This document shows positions 7,387-16,291 of a stretch of 17,165 bases of DNA, piece by piece. The notes beneath the pieces were generated by a model. The model ran no database searches and was not told the origin of the DNA. It worked only from the letters and a program-made list of their open reading frames with translations. Source of the stretch: an uncultured Pirellulaceae bacterium (GTDB taxonomy: Bacteria > Planctomycetota > Planctomycetia > Pirellulales > Pirellulaceae); the NCBI GenBank assembly GCA_947258905.1, contig CAMYKF010000708.1, forward strand, positions 1 to 17,165. Reading direction: 5' to 3'. The translations under genes were made by a program, and so were the position numbers. Positions within the stretch are counted from its first letter, which is position 1. Every line of letters begins with the position of its first letter.

Positions 7387-8028
7387 CTAGTCGGTCGAAG
7401 ACGCAGGCGGATCTTGCGGCAAGGCAGGCAGTTTGTCCAACACCATTTGTACGGTATCACGCCCCAGTCTTTCAAAGATCGCAACGGTATCCCAAAACTC
7501 GGTGTCCAGCGGCTGAACCCTGGCCTGATCCAGATAGACAACGATGCCTGACCAGGCATCTGGAGCTCCGGGCAGGTAGACCGTCACCAGCTCGTTTTTG
7601 CCGCGTTCGATTTCGAAACCGATTCGCAAGCAGTCCTGCATTCGCGCCACGACCGGTTTCATGTTGGGCCTGAGTTCAGGTCCGCCCAGTGTGCCACGCA
7701 TCTGTTCCTTGATAATCGTGTAGCGGGGAAACAGCAGCGCAATGTTTTTCTCAAAATACCTGGAGATCCGCTGACCGATAGACCGTCGGGCAATGACTCC
7801 GGCCACGAAACAGGTCAGTACGACAATCGCCAGTGCAATCCCCAGCAGCAAGGCAATCCCGCCGGGAGTTTTCAGGGGCAGGATGCCATACAGAGCTTCC
7901 GCGATGGTCATCACGATCGGAACGAGCTGGCCGATCAGGGCGCCGAGCACAATCAGTGGCAACAGGAAAAACAGGCCACCGAGCGCGGTGGTTTTCAAAA
8001 AACCAAAGTGTTTCTTCGCCTCTTTCAT
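7387..8028 (-). CDS. DUF502 family membrane protein
   Basis: This 213-residue protein matches the DUF502 layout. After the start MKEAKKHFGFLKTTALGGLF comes a first transmembrane helix (about 13-36), then a second (about 57-80) after a short loop. A cytoplasmic or periplasmic beta-rich domain follows, with IPxY-like FPRYTIIKEQ (100-109) and YLPGAPDAWSG (151-161), which corresponds to the conserved proline/serine-glycine motif of the family. The biochemical function of DUF502 is not established as far as I know. Length is normal and the gene looks intact. GGAG lies about ten bases before the ATG at 8028. The kinase-TIR gene begins 45 bases past its stop on the same strand, so joint transcription is likely. 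A signal relay between the two is inference. Confidence 0.85.
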   Translation of the reverse strand: MKEAKKHFGFLKTTALGGLFFLLPLIVLGALIGQLVPIVMTIAEALYGILPLKTPGGIALLLGIALAIVVLTCFVAGVIARRSIGQRISRYFEKNIALLFPRYTIIKEQMRGTLGGPELRPNMKPVVARMQDCLRIGFEIERGKNELVTVYLPGAPDAWSGIVVYLDQARVQPLDTEFWDTVAIFERLGRDTVQMVLDKLPALPQDPPASSTD

Positions 8029-8112
8029 CGCTTATCGACTCCGCAACAGCAACATCGTACGGGATTGCAGCTAAACGCCAGCAATGCATTGTAGCGATTC
8101 AGAGTGAACAGC

Positions 8113-8129
8113 GGCGATCGGCCATCGCC
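8113..8129 (-). terminator. Perfect hairpin after the radical SAM gene
   Basis: GGCGAT (8113-8118) and ATCGCC (8124-8129) form a perfect six-base stem with a five-base loop, starting 24 bases past the radical SAM stop on the minus strand and before DUF502. No T-run follows on the minus strand. It may be a weak terminator or a structure that separates the two transcripts. Confidence 0.35.
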
Positions 8130-8153
8130 AACTTCGCAGTCAGGTCGAAGCGA

Positions 8154-9030
8154 TCAGGCGGGCAACCAACGCTGGTCAAATCGGTGCAGACCCGCGTCGC
8201 GCGCGATCGCAAAAGCCTCGTCCAAATCACTGGCCTGGGGCCGGCAATTGATCTCATGATATTTCGGTTCGCCTTTTCGACCGATCTGGCCCACTTCATA
8301 ATCCGGACGATACTGACCCATGATGTTAATCCATGTGTCGGGCGAAACTTCTTCGGCCAACCACCGAAAAATCGCCGACGACTCTTCCTGTTGTCCGGGC
8401 ATCACCAGATGACGGACGAGAACACCGCGTCGAGCCAGCCCATCAGGCCCGAATTTCAGGTCGCCGACCTGGCGATGCATTTCCAGAATGGCGTCACGTG
8501 TCCGTTCAGGATAATCGGGTGCCTTGGCCAGTCGTTTGGCTGTCTGGCGTTTCCAGAACTTGAAATCCGGCATGTAGATGTCCACGATCCCGTCCAGCAA
8601 CTTGAGCGATTCGACAGAGTCGTAACCGCTGGTGTTGTAGACGATGGGCAAGTTCAATCCGCGTGGAATCGCTTCCGCAATCGCTTCCAGCACCTGCGGA
8701 ACCACATGTTCGGGCGTCACAAAATTGATGTTATGACAGCCGCGATCCTGCAGTCCCAGCATCAGGTCAGAAATTTCCTGCGGTTCCATTTCGTGATCGG
8801 TTGACTGATGGCTGATATCCCAATTCTGGCAGAACACGCATCGCAAGTTGCAAAGGCTGAAAAAAATCGTGCCCGAGCCATGCCAGCCACGCAAACAGTC
8901 TTCTTCACCAAAGTGCTGGATCCTTCAGTTCGCGCAGCCCCGCCGCAACTCTCTTGTCCATCTCGGCCGACGAAAGCGAGAGGTACGCTGGCTCAAAGGG
9001 GTCGCAAATAAATCTGGTATGGGAAGTCAT
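8154..9030 (-). pseudogene. Broken radical SAM protein (PflX/COG1313 type)
   Basis: Two fragments in different minus-strand frames make one gene. The N-terminal fragment starts at the ATG at 9030 and reads MTSHTRFICDPFEPAYLSLS and on to ELKDPALW before a TGA at 8905-8907. The C-terminal fragment is open from 8924 and runs to 8154. It begins HFGEEDCLRGWHGSGT and continues with CNLRCVFCQNWDIS, the CxxxCxxC that binds the 4Fe-4S cluster of radical SAM enzymes. The whole remaining core is present (NTSGY, DIYMPDFKFW, LVRHLVMPG). In COG1313 relatives I recall, about 33 residues with the pattern CxLCPRxC...GxC precede the HFxEE segment; here they are absent and the frame changes at that point. A TTG at 8894 is the only nearby start for the C-terminal part and lacks a good ribosome binding site. 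It is probably non-functional unless the break is an assembly error. Confidence 0.8.
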
Positions 9031-9103
9031 GCCAATATTATAGCGCTGATCCGGCAGGCCCAACGCAAGCCACACGGCTGTAAAATTCCGTTATTCTGTG
9101 GGG

Positions 9104-10081
9104 ATGCCCCAAAAGACTGGTACGGAAAGAAAATTTGATTGTATTGTCGCAGGCTCCTGCGTGCTGGACTTGTTGTGTCGCCCTGTCGACCTGCGTCAGC
9201 CGATTGGCGTGGGAATGCTGCATCGGACAGAGCCCTTGCAGGCCGTTGCCGGGGGCATCACGGCCAATGCCGGCATCACCATGTCTCGACTCGGCTTGCG
9301 AACCGGCGTGTTCTCTTATGTAGGGAATGACACGTGGGGACAAGTCGTCAGGGAGAATTTCGAGACCAATGGCGTCGTGACCACACAGTTATTGCGGCAT
9401 CCCGTGGAACCTACCAGCACCACGATCGTGACGATCGCGGAGGACGGCGAGCGGTCGTTTTTTCACTGTGTCGGAGCTCCTCGGTCGCTGGATGCCGATT
9501 CCTTCCTGGATTTCATGACTTTGTGGCGTGATACGCGGTGCCTGTTGCTCGGATATTATTCGCTCCTTCCCAAACTCGAAGACTGCTTGCCCGAGGTCTT
9601 TTCGGAACTTCGCAATGTCGGGTGCATGACGGCACTGGACGCAGCCGGCGACGGCGGAACCATGGAGCCGCTACAGGAAATCCTGCCGCAACTGGATGTA
9701 TGGGTTCCGTCGCTGGCCGAAGCCCGGAATCAGACCGGGTTAAACGATCCCGAACAAATGATCGACGTTTACCGCAAGTGCGGTGCGCCGGGCGTGTTAG
9801 GCGTCAAACTGGGTGGTGACCAGGGTGTGCTGTTGTCTGCCTCTCGCGGCAACTATGTCCATGTCTCCAGTTGCCAGCCGCCAGGCGAAATTATTGATAC
9901 GACAGGGGCAGGTGATTGTTTCTATGCCGGGTTGTTGACTGGATTGCTGCAAGGCAGGTCTTTGCGGGACGCCGGCACACTTGGTTGCGCGGCCGCCGCC
10001 TGTTGCGTGACTACGCTGGGAGGCAGTACTGGCGGCAGGTCGCTGGGCGAAACCCTGGCGATCGCTGGCCTCACCAGTTAG
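9104..10081 (+). CDS. PfkB-family sugar kinase
   Basis: This 325-residue protein is an intact PfkB/ribokinase-type kinase that phosphorylates a sugar or nucleoside with ATP in the cytoplasm. The N-terminal strand FDCIVAGSCVLDLL, the glycine pair in AVAGGITANAG (47-57), the FSYVGNDTWG segment, and the signature DTTGAGDCFYAGLL (265-278) with catalytic Asp271 are all present, as is GVKLGGDQGV for ATP binding. The exact substrate cannot be told. An in-frame GTG at 9098 would add two residues; the ATG at 9104 is preferred on codon type, though neither has a clear ribosome binding site. It is divergent from the broken radical SAM gene (73-base gap) and 222 bases upstream of the broken dehydrogenase. 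The gene itself shows no damage. Confidence 0.9.
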   Translation: MPQKTGTERKFDCIVAGSCVLDLLCRPVDLRQPIGVGMLHRTEPLQAVAGGITANAGITMSRLGLRTGVFSYVGNDTWGQVVRENFETNGVVTTQLLRHPVEPTSTTIVTIAEDGERSFFHCVGAPRSLDADSFLDFMTLWRDTRCLLLGYYSLLPKLEDCLPEVFSELRNVGCMTALDAAGDGGTMEPLQEILPQLDVWVPSLAEARNQTGLNDPEQMIDVYRKCGAPGVLGVKLGGDQGVLLSASRGNYVHVSSCQPPGEIIDTTGAGDCFYAGLLTGLLQGRSLRDAGTLGCAAAACCVTTLGGSTGGRSLGETLAIAGLTS

Positions 10082-10303
10082 TGCCCGTTTCAGGGAATTG
10101 GCGGTTGTGGAATGTACCGCGCGCGAATTCGCCCGGGCTGTGCGAACCCTGATAATTCCATGGCCCCGATACTGGCCGTATCATGTTGGCTGGCTGCGGC
10201 ACACGATTTGCCATCTCGGCTGGCGTCGCGCAGCGCTGCCCGGTGGTGACGCTGCCCTTTGTCAAGTTTCCAATTGTCAAAAATATCCCGGAACGAACCA
10301 CCC

Positions 10304-11444
10304 ATGTCAGATGCGAAATTTTTGATTGAAGCGTATTGTAACGAGTTAGGCCCGGCAAAAGTGGTGCACATGTTCGAGCCCGCTTCGCAGCTTCGCGCGA
10401 TCCTTGTGATCGATAACGTCGCGCTCGGCCCGTCGATCGGCGGAGTGCGCATGGCAAACGACGTGTCAATGGAGGAAGTGTTTCGTCTGGCGCGGGCCAT
10501 GACGTTGAAGAATGCCGCCGCTGGTTTGGCGCATGGCGGCGGCAAGGCCGGCATCGTGGCTGATCCGAAAACGTGCGACAAGCAACGCTTGATCAGGGCG
10601 TTTGCCCGGGCCATTCGACAACTTGAGGACTACATTCCGGGTCCGGACATGGGCACCGATGAACAATGCATGGCGTGGGTCCAGGAGGAAATTGGCCGGG
10701 CTGTAGGGTTGCCTCGGGAACTAGGTGGCATTCCGCTGGACGAAATCGGAGCGACAGGCTACGGGCTTGCGTCGTGCGCTGAAGTCGCATGCGAGTTCTG
10801 CGACCTGCAGTTATCTGGAGCACGGGTTGCCATCGAGGGATACGGAAACGTAGGACACCACGCCGCCGGGTTCCTCGCTGAAAAGGGTGCCATCCTGGTA
10901 GCGGCCAGCGACACTGGTGGCACAGTTTTTAATCCGCGGGGCATTGATGTTCAGGAGTTATCGGCGATCAAGGCCAGAGAGGGCAACGTGACGGCGTTGC
11001 CAGGCGGGCAAAAGCTGGAAAATGCGGATATCTTCGGGCTCGATTGTGACATTCTGGTCCCCGCGGCACGGCCGGATTGCATTCACGCGGGCAACGTTAA
11101 CGACATCAAGGCCCGAATGATCCTGCAAGGCGCCAACATTCCTGCTACCGCCGAAGCCGAACGCATCCTGTTCGAACGTGGCGTGATCAACGTGCCAGGA
11201 TGTTCCGGACGGACGTGCCGGCGTTCAGGACCGACACGTCAGACGGGATCGCACATCCCTCGAGACAGCCTCGGGCCACGGCGGGACCGAAGCCGGCGCA
11301 TTCGAGGAAATTCATGGCAAGATCAGTGCGAATACGCGTGAAGTCCTCTCGCGTAGCCGCGATAAAATGATTGAGCCGCGGGCAGCCGCCGACGCGATGG
11401 CGCGGGAGCGCGTTATCGCAGCCATGCAACCTGTGCAGGCCTGA
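10304..11444 (+). pseudogene. Frameshifted Glu/Leu/Phe/Val dehydrogenase
   Basis: From the ATG at 10304 the frame gives 298 residues of a normal amino-acid dehydrogenase that would deaminate glutamate or a branched-chain amino acid with NAD(P). It shows GGVRM, Lys69 in TLKN, Lys81 in GGGKAGI (catalytic), GPDMGTDE, the dinucleotide fold GYGNVG (179-184), and QGANIP before GVINVP at about 11183-11197. Relatives continue with a segment like DFIANAGGV...EYHGG. Here 79 unrelated bases follow, the first frame runs into nonsense and stops at 11341, and the true C-terminus (HGGTEAGAFEEIHGKIS to AMQPVQA, stop 11442-11444) resumes at 11277 in a different frame. The expected spacer is 48 bases, so this is a net change of about +31 with lost similarity. 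An upstream in-frame ATG at 10259 would add 15 unlikely residues. The gene is broken, or the assembly is wrong here. Confidence 0.85.
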
Positions 11445-11476
11445 TCAAACCATGAGCGAATTACGATGGCACTGCT

Positions 11477-11497
11477 GGGCCGTCGATCGACTGGCCC
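11477..11497. terminator. Hairpin between convergent genes, possible two-way terminator
   Basis: GGGCC and GGCCC flank a central palindrome GTCGATCGAC with a single unpaired T, giving an almost continuous 21-base inverted repeat. It starts 33 bases past the dehydrogenase stop and ends on the first base of the histidine kinase stop codon. Its position between two convergent genes fits a terminator usable in both directions. No T-run follows on either strand. Confidence 0.35.
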
Positions 11498-13941
11498 TAA
11501 TTCCACTGCCGGGCACGATACGCATGAAGGCTTGAGCAGACCGCCTCAAAGTGTCCCTGCAGTTCGACGAGATATTTTTGCGATTCCTTGATGTTGCCGG
11601 CCACCGCAAGGTCTTCGACTGTCTGCGCACATTGCAGAGCACGAGGAGGATTCAGAAACAGCATCGAGCCTTTCAGGGAATGAGCAGCCGTTTGCAAGGC
11701 TGTTTCGTCGTTGCAGTTGGCAGCCTCAATCGCTTGCTTCATCAGTCGCGGCGTGTCGTCCAGAAAGATCTCGAGCAACTGGCGTAACAACTCAGTGTCG
11801 CCGTTGACGTTGTCCAGTATTTCAGGCCAGCACAGCAAGTCTTCCGATGGCGCCGCTTGCGAGACGAATTCGGCAGTGCTTGCCCGGGTGGCTGAATCCG
11901 CGAACAACTCTTCGAGCTTGTCGCAGACATCCTGCAAACGGATCGGCTTGCTGAGATAGTCGTCCATGCCGGCGGCCAAACACCGTTCGCGATCTCCCTT
12001 CATGGCATGCGCGGTCATAGCGACGACCGGTACGTGCTTTGTCCCCTGAGCTTCGCGGCGACGCAATTCGCGGGTCGCGGCAAGGCCGTCCATCTCGGGC
12101 ATTTGCACATCCATCAGCACCAGATCGAATTGATCGTGCTCAAGTTTTTGCAGCGCTTCCACTCCGGTGGTCGCCACGACGACCTGGTGACCCAGTTTTT
12201 CCAGGATGCCCAAAGCAAGTTTCTGGTTCACAAAGTTATCCTCGGCCAGCAGGATGCGTAACTCGGCCAGCGACCGATCGATGTCACTTGCGGGCGAGTC
12301 AGCATCGGGCGAGGTTGCGGCCATGCCGATGGCGTTCAGTGACGCGATGACGGCGTTGTACATCTCCGACTGTTTGGCGGGCTTGATCAGATGTTGCGTG
12401 ATGCCAAGTGAATGCAGTCGCGAGGCATCATCGGGTCGTGCGCCGGAAGTCAGCATGATGACGCTGGCCGAGTCCAGCATCTCGTTGTTCACGACTTCTC
12501 CGGCCAGCATGATTCCGTCCATTTCCGGCATGTTTACATCTGAAATGAGCAGTTTGAACGGATCGTCCTCTTCGCGGGCGTCCGTCAGGGCCTGCAGCGC
12601 GTGGTGACCGCCGGAAGTAGTCATGGCATTCATGCCCCAGTTCGTCAGCATGTCCTTGAGGATGCGCCGGTTGGTGGCGTTGTCGTCGACGATAAGTACA
12701 CGAACGCCATGAATGTTGATGGGCGAATCAAGCTGCCGTGAGGCGGGCCGGGTGTGATCGATCGTCAGCGGCAATTCGAACTGGAACTTGCTTCCATCGC
12801 CTTCCTTGCTTTCCACCCAGATCCGCCCATCCATCATCTGTACCAGCCTTGCCGAAATGGCCAGACCCAGTCCGGTACCGCCGTACTTGCGTGTGGTTGA
12901 GGCGTCGGCCTGTTCGAATTCCTTGAAGATCTTCGCGCAATGTTCCTGAGCGATACCGATACCGGTATCGCTGACAGCGAATTGCAAGGTGACATCGGAA
13001 GCCGATTGCCGGGCGATGTCAATTTCCAATACCACTTCGCCATTCTCGGTAAACTTGATGGCGTTGCCGACGAGGTTAACGACAATTTGCCGAATCCGTC
13101 CCGGGTCTCCTTGCAGGTATTTGGGGATTTTCTGATCGACACGGAACAGCAGTTCCAGCCCCTTTTCATGGGCACGAAACGCCAGTCCTTTCATGGAATC
13201 GCCCAGCGTTTCGCGAATGTCGAACGTCGTGCGGTCCAGTTCCAGCTTGCCCGCTTCGATTTTCGAAAAATCAAGAATATCGTTGATCAGGGCCAGCAGC
13301 GCTTCGCCCGAGGCCTGAACCATGCGCAGGTATTCGTGTTGCGTCTGGGTCAGCCGGGTTTCCAGCAACAGATCCGTCATGCCGATAATGGCATTCATGG
13401 GGGTGCGAATTTCGTGGCTCATATTGGCCAGGAAATCGCTTTTGGCCCGATTGGCATCGTCGGCCGCTTCCTTGGCAGCCTTTAACTGCTCTCGCTCCGC
13501 CATCAGGGCGTTTTCGGCTTCCCGCTGTTCGGTGATGTCCCAGAAAATAGTCTGAATCCCTATGACCTCGCCTTGATCATTCCAGACCGGTCCTTTGCGG
13601 GACGCGTAATAGTGAATCTTGCCATCCACTTCGTCGTCGAAGACGTCTTCCAGGACTTGTCCGGAGCGCATTACGCGTTCGTCTTCTTCCCGCGCATCAG
13701 CGGCAAAGTCCGCCGGATAGAAATCGCCTACCGTTTTGCCCACGATCTCTTCCGGGCGTTTTCCGAACAGGGCCGCGAATTTGTCGTTGACGAAAACGAT
13801 CGTCCCGTCACGGTCCTTGCGCAGAAAACAGGCCGGAATGCTGTTTACGAGCGACAGAAACAGGGATTTGCTGTCGCGCAAATCTCCCGCGTTTGGCGAA
13901 AGTTCGTGCATGCCATCGCGTCTCGTTGCCTTACCGGCCAT
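11497..13941 (-). CDS. Soluble hybrid histidine kinase (PAS-HisKA-HATPase-REC-REC-HPt)
   Basis: This is an 814-residue sensor kinase when started at the ATG at 13941, which has AGGAA seven bases upstream; an in-frame ATG at 14076 would add 45 residues of poor composition. A PAS domain (about 24-140) is followed by a short coiled linker, HisKA with SHEIRT (His176), and an ATPase with N box Asn289/Asn293, DTGIGI (325-330) and GTGLGL (355-360). Receiver 1 has phospho-acceptor Asp468 and Lys520; receiver 2 has Asp611 and Lys665. The HPt domain follows, with AAHSLKGSM (His754). All phosphorelay residues are present. No transmembrane helix is seen, so sensing is cytoplasmic, probably through the PAS domain. 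The chain has no DNA-binding output; it must pass phosphate to a separate regulator not seen here. It is divergent from the polysaccharide genes at 14610, which it may control (inference). Confidence 0.93.
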   Translation of the reverse strand: MAGKATRRDGMHELSPNAGDLRDSKSLFLSLVNSIPACFLRKDRDGTIVFVNDKFAALFGKRPEEIVGKTVGDFYPADFAADAREEDERVMRSGQVLEDVFDDEVDGKIHYYASRKGPVWNDQGEVIGIQTIFWDITEQREAENALMAEREQLKAAKEAADDANRAKSDFLANMSHEIRTPMNAIIGMTDLLLETRLTQTQHEYLRMVQASGEALLALINDILDFSKIEAGKLELDRTTFDIRETLGDSMKGLAFRAHEKGLELLFRVDQKIPKYLQGDPGRIRQIVVNLVGNAIKFTENGEVVLEIDIARQSASDVTLQFAVSDTGIGIAQEHCAKIFKEFEQADASTTRKYGGTGLGLAISARLVQMMDGRIWVESKEGDGSKFQFELPLTIDHTRPASRQLDSPINIHGVRVLIVDDNATNRRILKDMLTNWGMNAMTTSGGHHALQALTDAREEDDPFKLLISDVNMPEMDGIMLAGEVVNNEMLDSASVIMLTSGARPDDASRLHSLGITQHLIKPAKQSEMYNAVIASLNAIGMAATSPDADSPASDIDRSLAELRILLAEDNFVNQKLALGILEKLGHQVVVATTGVEALQKLEHDQFDLVLMDVQMPEMDGLAATRELRRREAQGTKHVPVVAMTAHAMKGDRERCLAAGMDDYLSKPIRLQDVCDKLEELFADSATRASTAEFVSQAAPSEDLLCWPEILDNVNGDTELLRQLLEIFLDDTPRLMKQAIEAANCNDETALQTAAHSLKGSMLFLNPPRALQCAQTVEDLAVAGNIKESQKYLVELQGHFEAVCSSLHAYRARQWN

Positions 13942-14609
13942 GGCTTTTTCCTGCCATACAAATTGGACGAAGACCCTGCAACACGACATCGTTCCGTGCA
14001 TGATGCCGCTGGTCTCTGACGCGCAAGGTCCCCTGTGAGGGGGGACCGAGCGGCGTACATCATCCAGTGTACTCAATTTTCCGATGACTCTGCAGAATCA
14101 GCGAAAAAATGTCCGGCTCTGGACGGCTTGTGAACCTGCCATCGGGGCCATCACCGTCGTGCTGGATGTTGGTGAAGACCAGGTATGCCGGTCAGTCGGG
14201 TTATGCGAGGGTAAGCACGGTGGGAAAAAGACCAAAAAATCACGGTTTGCCACCGCTGGTCCCCGCCTCAAACTCGCGCGCCAGTTTATAATCAGGTCTG
14301 GACCCGGTGGTGGACGGAACTGCCAGAACGGATGCCGAGTCGCAGCCTCGCCCGTGTGAACAGGCTCGCACAATCGGTGTCATCACGCCGAATTCCAGTT
14401 GGCAGTTAACGCCTGGCAAGGCGATGAGCCATTCCCCTTTTTGAATGGTGCGAATCCCTGCGATTCTCGCATCCGTCCTGTTTCGCCACCGCAGCAAACG
14501 CTCGTTGCGTGCAACGGTCAAGCAATTTGGCATAAATAACAACAAGCAGTTGCCGTTGTTTTCCTTTCAGCGGCATGATTTCACCACGACACCCTGTGAG
14601 TCTTCAACT
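13942..14609. other. Long gene-free interval between divergent genes
   Basis: These 668 bases separate the divergent histidine kinase and the Wzz-type gene. Open frames of 60-101 codons here have no ribosome binding site or recognisable protein character. The interval must carry both promoters. An AT-rich stretch just upstream of the Wzz gene (ttggcataaataacaac, about 14527-14543) is a plausible -10 region but lacks a clear -35 at the right distance. One perfect inverted repeat lies at 14429-14448. Confidence 0.5.
14429..14448. repeat. Perfect inverted repeat upstream of the Wzz gene
   Basis: CCATTC (14429-14434) and GAATGG (14443-14448) are perfect inverted copies separated by cccttttt, about 160 bases before the Wzz start. 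The half-site spacing would suit a dimeric regulator or an RNA hairpin in a long leader. Only the symmetry is seen; function is inference. Confidence 0.25.
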
Positions 14610-16211
14610 ATGAACGATGTTGAAATCCCGGACGTATTGTCGTTTCGCGGCTTTGTACAGTCCCTGTTCCGCCACAAGCTGGTTTTGATCCTCACCTTTG
14701 TGGTGGTATTCGGCCTGATCAGTGTGTACACGATTTATCGTGGACGGGACTACGAATCCACATCCAAGCTGTTTATTAGAATGGGACGGGAAACGGTCTC
14801 CATTGATCCAATCGCCGAGGCCAGCGGTCAGGTGGTTGGCGTGACCAATACGCAGGATCGCGAAATCAACTCGGTCGTTTCCATTCTTATGAACCGTGAC
14901 TTGCTCGAGCAGGTCGTGGACCAGGTCGGTGTGGAGACCGTTCTGGATGGTCTGACTGAAGATGGCGAGAAAACCGAATCGCCGCTCAAGGAAGCCATCT
15001 TCGGTGCGCGAGCCTGGGTGTTCGATACGGCACGTGGCATGGGATTGCTGGAAACAGTTACCCCGCGTGAGGAAGCTATTGGCTCATTGCGTGATTCGCT
15101 GGAGGTATCCGCAACCGAGGCTTCTGCGGTGGTCAAGGTTGCCGTGCTGGCAGATTCGCCCAAGCTTGCACAGTTGCTGAATCAAAAAGTCATTGATGCC
15201 TACAAGACCTTTCACGCGCGAGCCAACAGTTCCACCGGTTCACTGGAATTCTTCGACTCACAAGCCGAGCGGCTGGAAAAACAGCTCTTGGAAGCGACTC
15301 GCAAGCTGGCCAGCAAGAAAATCGAGTACGACATCGTTTCGCTGGATGTAAAACAGGAAATGATGGAGCAGAAACTGCTGTCGATCGATGATTTGTTGAT
15401 GCGTGCCACGACCAACCTGGCCTCCTCGACATCCAAAATTGCCGCACTGGAAGGCCAGCTGGAGCAGGAAGAGGCTCTGGTCCAGTCATCCGAGGTCGAG
15501 GGCATGGCCAACACGGTTAGGGCCGCCATGCGTGACCAGCTGTTCCAGTTGCAGATTCTGGAATCCGAACGACTTAGCCGGTACTCGCCCGAACATCACA
15601 AGGTGCGGGAAATTCAGGATCAGATCAAGCAAGTCCGGTCCATCTTTGAGGGCGAAGCCCAGCAGGTGCAGGTCACCTCCAGCGTCAACCAGGTTCAACA
15701 GCAATTGCGAATCAGCCTGCTGAATGAACAGGCCGCCATCGCCTCGCTCAACGCCCAGATCGACGCGCTCAAATCGCAACGACAGGCATTGAAGGAGGAA
15801 ATTGGGGGATTGAATGCGTGCGAATTCGAGATGCTGGAACTGCAACGAACCGTGGAAGTTCTGGATATCAACTACCGTCAGTATGTCGAGAATCTGGAGC
15901 AGGTTCGCATCGTCAAGGAACTTGAGGACCAAAGCATTTCCAATATTAACGTCGTGCAGCAGCCGTCGCTGGTGGAAACGCCGGTTGGCCCCAACAACAT
16001 GTCGATGTATGCAATCGGTTTGGTTATCGCGATTTGTGCCAGTTTTGGCATGGCAGTGTTGTGCGAGTTGTATTGGCCTTCGCGGACTCGCAATGTCGCA
16101 CCTGCCTCGGCCCCTGTTCCTGCGACATCCCCCAACCGTAACGGAGCTCGCGCCGCGCAAACCGTCGCAGAAGCTGCCGAACGCCCGCTGGAAGCGGATG
16201 TACCGGCCTAG
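14610..16211 (+). CDS. Wzz/GumC-type polysaccharide chain-length or export protein
   Basis: This 533-residue inner-membrane protein is of the polysaccharide co-polymerase family, which sets chain length or couples export of capsule, O-antigen or exopolysaccharide. A Wzz domain opens the protein. The first transmembrane helix is at about 24-43, the periplasmic part is dominated by coiled coil (about 210-440), and the second helix is at about 465-489, preceded by QQPSLVETPVGPNN, the proline-rich motif typical before TM2. About 44 residues of Ala/Pro-rich tail follow, with no Walker motifs, so the tyrosine-kinase domain seen in some relatives is absent. The ATG at 14610 places the first helix correctly; an in-frame ATG at 14445 would add 55 unlikely residues. 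No strong ribosome binding site is seen. The flippase gene follows after 80 bases, probably in one operon. Confidence 0.88.
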   Translation: MNDVEIPDVLSFRGFVQSLFRHKLVLILTFVVVFGLISVYTIYRGRDYESTSKLFIRMGRETVSIDPIAEASGQVVGVTNTQDREINSVVSILMNRDLLEQVVDQVGVETVLDGLTEDGEKTESPLKEAIFGARAWVFDTARGMGLLETVTPREEAIGSLRDSLEVSATEASAVVKVAVLADSPKLAQLLNQKVIDAYKTFHARANSSTGSLEFFDSQAERLEKQLLEATRKLASKKIEYDIVSLDVKQEMMEQKLLSIDDLLMRATTNLASSTSKIAALEGQLEQEEALVQSSEVEGMANTVRAAMRDQLFQLQILESERLSRYSPEHHKVREIQDQIKQVRSIFEGEAQQVQVTSSVNQVQQQLRISLLNEQAAIASLNAQIDALKSQRQALKEEIGGLNACEFEMLELQRTVEVLDINYRQYVENLEQVRIVKELEDQSISNINVVQQPSLVETPVGPNNMSMYAIGLVIAICASFGMAVLCELYWPSRTRNVAPASAPVPATSPNRNGARAAQTVAEAAERPLEADVPA

Positions 16212-16291
16212 TCAAACCTTACTCACGCCCCCGCTGTATTGACGTCAACGGTTCGCCACTCAGTTTCTGAGTCCCCGCCGCGAACCTGTTG

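Noticed and set aside
7833..8804. 323-codon open frame on the plus strand
   Set aside because: It lies antisense across the DUF502 start, the gap and most of the radical SAM gene, has no recognisable domain, and mirrors the codon pattern of the real minus-strand genes.
8895..8924. Programmed frameshift in the radical SAM gene
   Set aside because: No slippery heptamer or downstream structure is evident at the junction, and a shift alone would not restore the missing cysteine-rich residues.
11198..11276. Inversion of the missing dehydrogenase segment
   Set aside because: The reverse complement of these 79 bases shares only a short Asn-Ala-Gly-like match with the expected DFIANAGGV stretch; the rest does not fit.
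4207..11444. Defence island around the kinase-TIR gene
   Set aside because: No restriction-modification, CBASS, toxin-antitoxin, nuclease or integrase gene is visible; neighbours are a DUF502 protein and metabolic genes, so an island cannot be claimed from this window.
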